Origin: Gemmatimonadota bacterium
GTDB taxonomy: Bacteria; GCA-2686955
Assembly (NCBI GenBank): GCA_002686955.1
Contig: NYZA01000054.1
Span: 1-25,365, forward strand
Direction: 5' to 3'
Length of the DNA: 25,365 nucleotides
The notes below the pieces were generated by a model. That model was not told the DNA's origin. It saw only the letters and a program-made list of their open reading frames with translations, and made no database searches. A program made the position numbers and the translations under genes. Below, one piece after another: positions 16,516 to 24,187 of the stretch. The first letter of the stretch is position 1. The number at the start of each line of letters is the position of its first letter.

Positions 16516-16920
16516 ATGGCAACGGAGCCGAAGACGCTGTTGATCGTCGATGACGATCGTTCGCTGGTCGATGCCCTAACCCTGTATCTGGACGGCTTCG
16601 GCTATCTGATCCACAAGGCGTACAACGGCTCAGCGGGCGAGCGGAAGGCGAGGCACAAGCAGCCCGACGTCATCATCTTGGACATCATGCTGCCGGACAA
16701 GGACGGCTACGAGGTCTGTCAACGTCTCAAGCGGCATCGAAGGACCAAGCATATTCCGATTGTCATGCTCAGCGCAAAAAGCTCCGTTCCCGACATAGAC
16801 AAGGGGTTTCGAGCATTGGCCGATGCGTACGTCACGAAACCCTTCGATCCAGCGCGGTTGCACGCGAAGATCAAGAAGCTGTTGAACGCGGAGGACGAGG
16901 AGGAGAAGAAGGAGAGCTAG
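16516..16920 (+). CDS. Single-domain response regulator (receiver only)
   Basis: A 134-aa protein that is only a receiver domain: acidic pocket VDDDR (11-15), phospho-acceptor Asp56 (ILDIMLP), Ser86 in the switch region and Lys108 (TKPF). The tail is short, acidic then basic (EDEEEKKES). GAGAGG lies five bases before the ATG. It has no output domain, so it probably works as a phosphorelay intermediate or by protein contact. Its last 50 bases overlap the 3' end of the REC-PAS kinase gene on the other strand. That kinase and the next REC-kinase are candidate partners by position only. Confidence 0.93.
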   Translation: MATEPKTLLIVDDDRSLVDALTLYLDGFGYLIHKAYNGSAGERKARHKQPDVIILDIMLPDKDGYEVCQRLKRHRRTKHIPIVMLSAKSSVPDIDKGFRALADAYVTKPFDPARLHAKIKKLLNAEDEEEKKES

Positions 16921-18493
16921 AGAGGGGGACCGAGACGCGGAAGCAGCTTCCACCTTCGGCCGGACACTCCACTTCGATCCGACCGGAGTGCTTCTCGATG
17001 ATCAGGCGCGCCAATGCCAGGCCGAGCCCGCTGCCCGTGGGGGTCGAAGGGGATGCGTTGCTTCCCCTGTAAAACTTCTCGAACACATCCCTTCGTTCCG
17101 GCTCCGGGATTCCCGGACCGTTGTCGGAGACGCTGAGCACCAGTTCGCTCCCGACGACATCGGTGCCGATGCCGATCTCGCCTCCGGTGGTGGTGTACTT
17201 GACGGCGTTATCGAGCAGGATCATGCAGACTCGGAGCATCTGATCCGCATCGATCGATACAAGGGCATCTCCGTGCTCGGTCGAAGCCGAGATTCGGATC
17301 GACTTCTCTTCGGCCGGGCCGGCAATCTGTCGCAGGGCTCCGGCGATGATCTCGGAGAAATCGATCGATGTTCTCTCCGGCTCAGCCGCATCGGCCTCGA
17401 TACGCGAGATGTCGAGGAATCGACCGATCAAATCGTCCATCATTTCGCACTGACGCGACGCCATTTCGAGCGCCCGGGCCTGCTTCTCGCTCAGCGGACC
17501 GGCTGCGCCGCCATGAACGATCTTCAGCGCCACGGCCATGGTGGTGAGTGGGGTACGCAGCTCGTGTGAGACCAATCCCACGAATTCGTCCTTCAGTCGC
17601 TGTGCCTCCCGTTCGGCGGTGATGTCTCGCGCCACGAAGGCCCTTCCGAGCAGCGAATTGCTCTGGTCGAGGACTGGAGTCGACGAAACATCGAGAAGGC
17701 GGCGTTTCGGATCGGCGATGGCGACTTCCTTGTGCCAGGTGGGATCGAAGGGGCGCTTGCCGCGCCTCTCCGGGAGTAACTGCTTCTTCTCTTTGCGGCG
17801 ATCGGCGACGAGGGCTCCCAGCCTGCGGAACCCGCCGTTCGCCGGCGTCCCGCTCCCCGCGATTCTCTTTCCGATCCAATCGGACCCGATGACGCCGAAC
17901 ATCGCCTCCGCCGCCGGGTTGACCGAGGCGAGCCTACCCGCACCGTCGACCATCAACACTGCCTCCGACAGACTGTCCATGATCGCCTGAATCCGGCCCT
18001 TCTCCAGCTCCAAGCTGCGTGTGCGCTCGGCGATTCTCTCTTCGAGCTGTTGGTTGGCCGCCTTGAGCTCCCGCGTCAGCCGCGCGTTTTCCTCGGTCAG
18101 CCACCGCTTCTCGATCGCCCGGTGCAGTGTCGCCAAGATCTGGTCTGGAACTACCGGCTTCTCGATGTAGGCGAAGACCTGACGATCGATCGCCTCGACC
18201 GCAGAATGGAGCGAGGCGTTGCCGGTGAGAATGATCACTTCCGTGGCAGGCGAGAGCGCCTTCAGGCGATCCAGCACCTGCATTCCGGGGATATCCGGAA
18301 GGCCCAAATCGAGCAGAACCGCGTCGACGCGATCGCCTTCGATCTTCTCGATCGCCTCGGTGCCGGTCTCGGCGGCGCGGCAATCGTAGCCGTGCTGGCT
18401 CAGAGCCCTCGCGAGCACCCGCTGAACGAATGGCGAATCATCGACCACCAACACGCGTCCGGTCGGTCCAATGGCCGGCCCTCTCGTGCTCAC
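16871..18493 (-). CDS. Soluble receiver-kinase, REC-PAS-HisKA-HATPase
   Basis: A 540-aa kinase without membrane segments. The receiver (about 12-130) has Asp62 (LLDLGLPD) and Lys112 (EKPV). A coiled coil (about 130-168) leads to a PAS domain (about 168-295) with a basic insert near 232-248. The HisKA has His310 (SHELRTP) and the HATPase has DNGPGIP and GSGLGLA boxes. A Ser/Pro-rich tail (about 524-540) is encoded where the gene overlaps the receiver gene on the plus strand, so it may be there because of the overlap and not for function. GTG start at 18491-18493, fixed by a GGAGG site. It lies 37 bases after the other REC-kinase gene, with the same N-terminal plan; the two are probably paralogous and co-transcribed. 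Confidence 0.92.
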   Translation of the reverse strand: MSTRGPAIGPTGRVLVVDDSPFVQRVLARALSQHGYDCRAAETGTEAIEKIEGDRVDAVLLDLGLPDIPGMQVLDRLKALSPATEVIILTGNASLHSAVEAIDRQVFAYIEKPVVPDQILATLHRAIEKRWLTEENARLTRELKAANQQLEERIAERTRSLELEKGRIQAIMDSLSEAVLMVDGAGRLASVNPAAEAMFGVIGSDWIGKRIAGSGTPANGGFRRLGALVADRRKEKKQLLPERRGKRPFDPTWHKEVAIADPKRRLLDVSSTPVLDQSNSLLGRAFVARDITAEREAQRLKDEFVGLVSHELRTPLTTMAVALKIVHGGAAGPLSEKQARALEMASRQCEMMDDLIGRFLDISRIEADAAEPERTSIDFSEIIAGALRQIAGPAEEKSIRISASTEHGDALVSIDADQMLRVCMILLDNAVKYTTTGGEIGIGTDVVGSELVLSVSDNGPGIPEPERRDVFEKFYRGSNASPSTPTGSGLGLALARLIIEKHSGRIEVECPAEGGSCFRVSVPLSSSPSSPPRPPRSTAS

Positions 18494-18501
18494 CGTATCG
18501 G

Positions 18502-18506
18502 CCTCC
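18502..18506 (-). promoter_or_regulatory. Ribosome binding site fixing the GTG start of the REC-PAS kinase
   Basis: The minus strand reads GGAGG eight bases before GTG at 18493. A TAA shortly upstream closes the frame, so this start is well supported. Confidence 0.7.
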
Positions 18507-18530
18507 GGTATTTAGGGTCTCCGCTCGCTA

Positions 18531-19757
18531 TCACGATGGCGGCACGTGGTTTTCGTGCTTCCGCAAGGGAAGGGTAAACCAAAAAGAGGACCCCTTCAAT
18601 CTGCGGCTTTCCAGCCCGACCTCGCCCCCGTGCATCTCGACGAACTTCTTGACGATCGCGAGACCAAGCCCGATCCCGCGTGTTCCGAATTCCGAATCCC
18701 CCGAGGAATGCCGCAGTGTCTCCAAGCTCGTGAAGAACTCATCGAAGATATGTGCGCGATCCTCGTCGGCGATTCCGATTCCGGTATCTGTTACACGAAA
18801 TACCAGCGATTCCATCCTCGACCGGCGCACCGACAGATCGATCTCGCCTCCGTCGGGTGTGAACCTTATCGCGTTCATCAAGAGATTGAGTAGAACGTCG
18901 CGTATCTTGCCGCTGTCGACATGCACGCTGGGCAAGTCCTTGGGCGCCTCGATGCGCAGGGTTTGTCCTCTCGATTCGATAAAGGCCGCAACGTCGCCGG
19001 CGGCGCTCTCCGCCAAGTCGAGCGGTGTGGTCTGAGTCAGGACCAGCCTATCCTCATCCGCGTCGATCCGTGAGAAGCCGGAGATTCGCGTGGCGAGAGC
19101 CTTCAGGCGTTCGGTGGCGCGTCCCGCGAGGCGTGTCGCTTGAGCAAGGCTCCGATCCCCGGCATCCGCTCTGCTCTCGACAATGGTGAGGACGGTCTCG
19201 ATCACCGAGAGAGGCGTTCGCAGCTCGTGCGAGCTGACGTCGATAAAGGCGTCTTTCATGCGATCGAGCTTCTTGAGATCGTCGTACGCTTCGGCCAGCT
19301 CGGCCGTCCGTTCCGCCACTTTTGCCTCGAGCTCTTCGTTCGCGTTTCTGAGCTCTTCGGTCAGCCGCATATTTTCCAGCGCGAGCCTTCGCTTCTCCAG
19401 GGCCCGCTGCACGATCGCGACAATTTGTGCCGGAACGGCCGGTTTCCGCAGATACGCGAATGCGTCGCTCTCGACCGCCTGGACCGCCGTCGAAACCGAA
19501 GCGTGGCCGGTCAGGATGATCACCTCGATATCAGGCCGAATCGCTTTCACGCGCCGCAAGACCTCCGATCCGTGCAGATCGGGTAGCTGCAGGTCGAGGA
19601 GCACGACTCCTATCTCCTCGCGCTCGATCGCCGCGATCGCCTCCTCTCCCGTTGCGGCACTCAGGGAGGGGTACCGATCGACTTCCAGGGCGCGACAGAC
19701 GACCCTGCGCACGATTGCGGCGTCGTCGACGACCAAAACGGTATCGGGGTCGCGCAT
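18531..19757 (-). CDS. Soluble receiver-kinase, REC-HisKA-HATPase
   Basis: A 408-aa kinase without membrane segments. The receiver (about 5-120) has Asp55 (LLDLQLPD) and Lys105 (RKPA). A long coiled coil (about 120-168) links it to HisKA with His177 (SSHELRTP) and a HATPase domain with DTGIGI and GIGLGLA boxes. The order receiver-then-kinase without a sensor suggests that it takes phosphoryl groups or a state change from another kinase and passes it on. AGAGGG sits five bases before the ATG at 19757. It follows the exporter permease by 72 bases on the same strand, so read-through from the pump genes is likely; a promoter in that gap is possible but I see no strong boxes. Confidence 0.92.
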   Translation of the reverse strand: MRDPDTVLVVDDAAIVRRVVCRALEVDRYPSLSAATGEEAIAAIEREEIGVVLLDLQLPDLHGSEVLRRVKAIRPDIEVIILTGHASVSTAVQAVESDAFAYLRKPAVPAQIVAIVQRALEKRRLALENMRLTEELRNANEELEAKVAERTAELAEAYDDLKKLDRMKDAFIDVSSHELRTPLSVIETVLTIVESRADAGDRSLAQATRLAGRATERLKALATRISGFSRIDADEDRLVLTQTTPLDLAESAAGDVAAFIESRGQTLRIEAPKDLPSVHVDSGKIRDVLLNLLMNAIRFTPDGGEIDLSVRRSRMESLVFRVTDTGIGIADEDRAHIFDEFFTSLETLRHSSGDSEFGTRGIGLGLAIVKKFVEMHGGEVGLESRRLKGSSFWFTLPLRKHENHVPPS

Positions 19758-19829
19758 ATAGGCCCTCTGCGTCTCCCCTTTCCCACCGACGCGTCCTCGC
19801 CCCCTGCGTGACGATGATAACCGAAAGGA

Positions 19830-21059
19830 CTATTCGTAGTGTAGGGCCTCGATCGGATCGAGTGCCGCCGCCTTCGCCGCCGGATAGACACCGAATGCGA
19901 CCCCGATCAGGGAGCAAAAGAGGAAGGCGCCGGGGATCCAAGGCAGCGGAACTTGAGCGGGCAGAGGCGTCGCCACCCTCACGATCAATGCAACGCCCAT
20001 TCCAACAAGGATCCCAACGACTCCCCCCAACTCGGTCAAAACCACCGCTTCGATCAAGAACTGTCGCAAGACTCTGCCCCGGGTGGCGCCCACCGCCTTG
20101 CGAAGGCCGATCTCCCGGGTCCGTTCGGTGACCGACACCAGCATGATATTCATGATGCCGATCCCCGCCACCAGAAGCGATATCGATGCGATTCCCACCG
20201 CAGCCGCAGCGACCACGGCGCTCATCTCGTTGAACTCCGCTACCAGTGATTCGGAAGACCAGATCGCGAAATCGTTAGGCTCGCCGGGCGCAACGTGGCG
20301 CAAGGCCCGCAGAATCCCAACGATCTCGTCCTGCGCCTCGGGGATCTCCGCCGGGGTAACGGTCTGCACGGTGATGTTGACGGAGCGGTGTCGGCCAAAA
20401 GCATCCTGGAAAGTGGTGATCGGTATGATGGCGGTATTGTCTTGCGAACGACCAAAGGTGCTTCCGCGGGCCTCGAGTATTCCGATCACCTCATGGGGAC
20501 GAGATTGCACGCGGACCGTGGTGCCGAGCGGGTCGGTGTGTGGAAAGAGCCTCTCGACTACGTCCGCCCCCAACACGACGACACGTCGATGGTGGCGAAC
20601 ATCGTCGGTGGTGATGAAGCGGCCGTGCTCGACGAATACACCGTTGGCGGTTGCGTATGGCTCTTCGGCCCCGGCGATGAGCACATTCGGATCCGTGTGA
20701 GCATCTCGAGTCTCGATCAGGCCGGTCCAGGTATAGACCTCGGCGGCGACCGCTTGCACCCGCTTCGCACGCCGCGCGATGCCGGCGGACTGCTCCAAGG
20801 TGAGGTCGGCGCGATCGCGGGAGCGGCGATGGTCACCCCCGATCGTGACCGCGGCGTTCTTTTGGATCTGAAAGGTGTTGGCCCCGAGCATGCTCAGCTG
20901 ATCGGTAACAGTGCCCTGGAGCCCCGCGACCATCGCTTGCATGGCGATGATAGTACCGACGCCGATCACTACGCCCAGAACGGTCAGCGCCGACCTGAAC
21001 TTGTGGGACGCTAGGCTCGCGGCAGCCGATCGAAATGTCTCGATCCAGGCGCCGGTCAT
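19830..21059 (-). CDS. ABC exporter permease, MacB/FtsX family (second of two)
   Basis: A 409-aa inner-membrane permease. An N-terminal membrane segment (about 20-45, LTVLGVVIGVGTIIAM) precedes a large periplasmic domain (about 50-275) and three C-terminal segments (about 280-400). ERTREIGLRKAVGATRGRVLRQFLIEA-type sequence, the cytoplasmic loop typical of the FtsX family, is clear (given here in part). It is similar in length and layout to the preceding permease, so they look like a duplicated pair forming a heterodimer. The ATG overlaps the upstream stop as ATGA. Unlike E. coli MacB, the ATPase is a separate protein. Confidence 0.9.
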   Translation of the reverse strand: MTGAWIETFRSAAASLASHKFRSALTVLGVVIGVGTIIAMQAMVAGLQGTVTDQLSMLGANTFQIQKNAAVTIGGDHRRSRDRADLTLEQSAGIARRAKRVQAVAAEVYTWTGLIETRDAHTDPNVLIAGAEEPYATANGVFVEHGRFITTDDVRHHRRVVVLGADVVERLFPHTDPLGTTVRVQSRPHEVIGILEARGSTFGRSQDNTAIIPITTFQDAFGRHRSVNITVQTVTPAEIPEAQDEIVGILRALRHVAPGEPNDFAIWSSESLVAEFNEMSAVVAAAAVGIASISLLVAGIGIMNIMLVSVTERTREIGLRKAVGATRGRVLRQFLIEAVVLTELGGVVGILVGMGVALIVRVATPLPAQVPLPWIPGAFLFCSLIGVAFGVYPAAKAAALDPIEALHYE

Positions 21060-22282
21060 GTGTCACTCCCCTGCGCTAGAGCGTCGACCGGGTTGAGCGC
21101 AGCGGCACGCGCCGCCGGATACACCCCGAAGATCACACCGACCGCCGCGGAGAATCCCAGCCCCAGTGCCACACCTCCCACCGTTACCACCGGATGGAGC
21201 GGTGTCGCGGAATCAAGTCCCCAGGCCGCGATGAACCCGAGCGCAACGCCCAACAGACCCCCGACACCGCTCACCACGATCGACTCCGACAGGAACTGGC
21301 CGAGTATATGGCTGCGTCTTGCACCGACCGCCTTGCGGATGCCAATCTCTTTCACTCGTTCGGTGACCGCCACCGTCATGATGTTCATGATGCCGATCCC
21401 CCCAACGAGCAACGAGATTCCGCCGACCACCGTAGCGGTTGTGTAGAGCGCCGCGGTCAAGCTCCTGTACAGATTGGTCAGCAGCGACTGCTCATTGATC
21501 GAGAAATCGTCTTCTTCGTCCGGCGGCACGCGGCGCACCCTTCGCAGGATGCCCGTAAGCTCGTCCCGGGCATCGTCGAGGCGATCGGTCGAGGAGACCT
21601 TGACCGCGATATCGATCGAACGCCTGCTGCCGAAGTGGCGCGCGAACGCTCCGATCGGTATGAACACTTGCGAGTCCATGTCGAAGCCCAGAATCTCACC
21701 TTGCTCGGGCAGAACCCCGATCACACGATAGTGCAAACCGGCGATCTTCACGCGCTCCCCCAGCGGGTCTCGTCCTTCGAATAGCTCGTCGGCGACCTTG
21801 GAGCCTACGACACAGTTCGACTTGCGATAGTGCAGATCAGCCGGCATCAGGAATCGGCCATCCTCCGGGTCGGCGCCATAGACGAGACGGTACTGCTCAT
21901 TCGTTCCGGTCACCGCGACACCATCGAGCCAACGATCTCGATGGACAACCCTGATCTGTTGCGAGATCATCGGCGCGACAGCCTCTACGCTGCGGGCCTG
22001 TTGGGCAACCGCATCGTGCTCCCGCCAACCCAGATTTCGACGATTGCGCAGGCTCCACCACTCCGCGTTCGGTATCCAGGGGTACTTCTGGATGTACAGA
22101 ACACTGGATCCGATCCCTTCGATCTGCTCGGAGAAGCTCCGATCGAGCCCCGCGATCACCGCACTTATCGCCATGACTGTAGTGACGCCGATGACGACAC
22201 CGGTCGTGGTGAGCGTTGCGCGCAGCTTGTTGGCCAAGAGGGCCGTCGTGGCCAGTCGAAGTGTCTCGAGCAGGCCGCTCAA
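21056..22282 (-). CDS. ABC exporter permease, MacB/FtsX family (first of two)
   Basis: A 408-aa permease with the same plan as the next gene: one N-terminal membrane segment (about 20-45), a periplasmic domain and three C-terminal segments with the FtsX loop [20 protein letters not shown]. It starts with TTG at 22280-22282, overlapping the TGA of the ATPase gene; there is no other start before the first membrane segment. It likely moves a substrate from the inner membrane or periplasm into the fusion protein/TolC conduit. The substrate cannot be deduced. Confidence 0.9.
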   Translation of the reverse strand: MSGLLETLRLATTALLANKLRATLTTTGVVIGVTTVMAISAVIAGLDRSFSEQIEGIGSSVLYIQKYPWIPNAEWWSLRNRRNLGWREHDAVAQQARSVEAVAPMISQQIRVVHRDRWLDGVAVTGTNEQYRLVYGADPEDGRFLMPADLHYRKSNCVVGSKVADELFEGRDPLGERVKIAGLHYRVIGVLPEQGEILGFDMDSQVFIPIGAFARHFGSRRSIDIAVKVSSTDRLDDARDELTGILRRVRRVPPDEEDDFSINEQSLLTNLYRSLTAALYTTATVVGGISLLVGGIGIMNIMTVAVTERVKEIGIRKAVGARRSHILGQFLSESIVVSGVGGLLGVALGFIAAWGLDSATPLHPVVTVGGVALGLGFSAAVGVIFGVYPAARAAALNPVDALAQGSDT

Positions 22283-22956
22283 GCCACCAGCCCGTCGACG
22301 ATTCGCACAATTCGTCCGGCCCGCTCGGCCACGGTCGCCTCGTGCGTCACCAGCACGATTGTGTTGCCGTCTCGATGCAGCTCCTCGAAGAGACCGAGGA
22401 TGTCCTCACCGGTCTTGCTGTCCAAATTGCCCGTCGGTTCGTCGGCCAAAATGATCGAGGGTCGGGTCACGAGGGCGCGCGCTACCGCCACTCTCTGACG
22501 TTGGCCTCCCGAGAGCTGATTCGGGCGGTGGTCGGCACGGTCGGCCAATCTCACCCTCTCCAGCGCCTCCAGGGCCCGCGCTCGCCTCTCTTTCAGAGCG
22601 ATGCCGGCGTACACGAGTGGCAGCTCGACATTGCGAAGCGCATCGGCCCGCGGAAGCAGATTAAAGGTCTGAAAGACGAACCCGATACGCTGATTGCGGA
22701 TCTTGGCCAAGTCGTCCCCCTCGAGACGGGAAACATCTTGGCCGTCCAATCTGTAGCTTCCGGCGGTCGGGGTGTCGAGACAACCGATCAGGTTCATCAA
22801 TGTCGATTTTCCCGATCCGGAAGGTCCCATGATCGCCACATACTCGTTGCCGGTGATCTCGAGGTTGATTCCGCGGAGCGCCTCGACCTGGACCGCGCCC
22901 ATGTCATAGATCCGCGTTATCCCTCTCAGGTCGATCATTACTCCGTTGCTACTCAT
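22279..22956 (-). CDS. ABC transporter ATPase, MacB/LolD type
   Basis: A 225-aa ATPase. Walker A GPSGSGKS (44-51), Q-loop (Q96), signature LSGGQ (148-152), Walker B IILADEP (168-174), the D-loop that follows and the H-loop His (VTHE, about 206) are all present. The size and the GNLDS context match the MacB/LolD/FtsE group that powers FtsX-type permeases. I place the start at ATG 22954-22956, with GAAGAGG six bases upstream; the longer frame to 23004 lies inside the fusion-protein gene. It overlaps that gene's stop by 8 bases and the first permease by a TTGA. Confidence 0.93.
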   Translation of the reverse strand: MSSNGVMIDLRGITRIYDMGAVQVEALRGINLEITGNEYVAIMGPSGSGKSTLMNLIGCLDTPTAGSYRLDGQDVSRLEGDDLAKIRNQRIGFVFQTFNLLPRADALRNVELPLVYAGIALKERRARALEALERVRLADRADHRPNQLSGGQRQRVAVARALVTRPSIILADEPTGNLDSKTGEDILGLFEELHRDGNTIVLVTHEATVAERAGRIVRIVDGLVA

Positions 22957-24187
22957 TCGGCGCCTCTTCTTCGTCCGATTCGGAGCTGCGCACCCGATCG
23001 GCATCGGCGAGATCTCGGGAGAGTGCCCGGTACGGACCTGTGATCACTTCATCACCCTCCTCCAGGCCGGAAAGCACCTCAAGATGGGTATCGCCCGAAA
23101 TCCCCGTGGTGACCCGGCGGAAGCTCGCCAGCCCATCGCCGACGACGAAGGCGATCTCCACCAGCTCCTTTTCGCCCCCTTCCGGGACTTCCTCCTCCGC
23201 CCAATCGGCGAGTGTCTCGGCCGACCTCGCGGTAACGGCTTGTATCGGTACCGCCAACACATCCTCTTTGCTCTCGGTGAATACATCGACCGTGGCGCTC
23301 ATCCCCGGCCGGAGTCCGGCATCCGTGCTCGACAAGTCGGCACGGACCTCGAAAACCGTCGCGGATTCCTGGGTGCCGAAACCCCGAGTCAAAGCAGATG
23401 TCGCGATCTCCCGGACCGATCCCGCGAACGTTGTATCGGGGAAGGCGTCGACCTCGACACCGACCGAATCCCCGAGAGTGACATTGACGATATCGTTCTC
23501 ATCGACTTCGAAGCGCGCTTCCATTCGTTGGAGGTCGGCGACCACGAGCACGACGTCTTCCTGGAACTCGGCCCCCAAGGCGATCTCGCCGATCTCCTTC
23601 CTCAATTCCGTGACGGTGCCGGCGATCGGAGAGCCGATTGTCGTCTTTGAAAGGTCGTCGGCGGCCTGGTCCACCGCGGCCCTGGCGCGCTCCACATCGT
23701 TGTGGGCCGACCTGAGTGTGGCCGCGCGCACATCACGGAGCGCGACGGCGCTCTCGAGATCGGCGGTTGCGACCAGACCCCGCTTGGCCAGTTCCGCCGC
23801 TCGAAGATGCTCCGCCTCGGCTTGGCGGAGATTCGCCTGGGCCAGCTCGACCTGGGTCTGGGCCGAGGCGAGGGCGGCGCGGGTTTGTGCGAGAGCGGCG
23901 TCGTAGCGGGTCCTATCGAGACGAACCAACCAATCACCCTCTTGCACCTCTTCTCCCGGCCGAACCGACAATCCGATGATGCGTCCCGATACATTGGCGC
24001 TGATCGATACCTCGCTGACCGGCCTAATTCGACCGGTTCCGCTGACGATCTGCACGAGATCGTCTCTCTCCACCGTATCGGTGTGCACGGAGATGCCACG
24101 GTTGTCGGCTCGGCGAACGCTGGCAACAGTGGCTGCGGCGATGACGACAATTCCGATGACCAGCAGGAGAAGGGTCCGCTTTTTCAA
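22949..24187 (-). CDS. Periplasmic membrane fusion protein (MacA/HlyD family)
   Basis: A 412-aa adaptor of a tripartite exporter. A membrane anchor (about 5-25) is followed by a lipoyl half-motif (about 62-95, [16 protein letters not shown]), a long helical hairpin with Ala/Gln-rich heptads (about 98-190), the second lipoyl half (about 195-215, GSPIAGTV) and beta-barrel and membrane-proximal domains. The C-terminal tail is acidic. It should bridge the permeases to the TolC-type channel. TTG start at 24185-24187 shares a TTGA with the channel gene stop and has an AGGGTGG-like ribosome site upstream. Confidence 0.9.
   Translation of the reverse strand: MKKRTLLLLVIGIVVIAAATVASVRRADNRGISVHTDTVERDDLVQIVSGTGRIRPVSEVSISANVSGRIIGLSVRPGEEVQEGDWLVRLDRTRYDAALAQTRAALASAQTQVELAQANLRQAEAEHLRAAELAKRGLVATADLESAVALRDVRAATLRSAHNDVERARAAVDQAADDLSKTTIGSPIAGTVTELRKEIGEIALGAEFQEDVVLVVADLQRMEARFEVDENDIVNVTLGDSVGVEVDAFPDTTFAGSVREIATSALTRGFGTQESATVFEVRADLSSTDAGLRPGMSATVDVFTESKEDVLAVPIQAVTARSAETLADWAEEEVPEGGEKELVEIAFVVGDGLASFRRVTTGISGDTHLEVLSGLEEGDEVITGPYRALSRDLADADRVRSSESDEEEAPNE
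22963..22969 (-). promoter_or_regulatory. Ribosome binding site fixing the ATPase start
   Basis: The minus strand reads GAAGAGG six bases before the ATG at 22956. It lies within the end of the fusion-protein gene and supports this ATG over an upstream one at 23004 and a downstream one at 22938. Confidence 0.6.
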
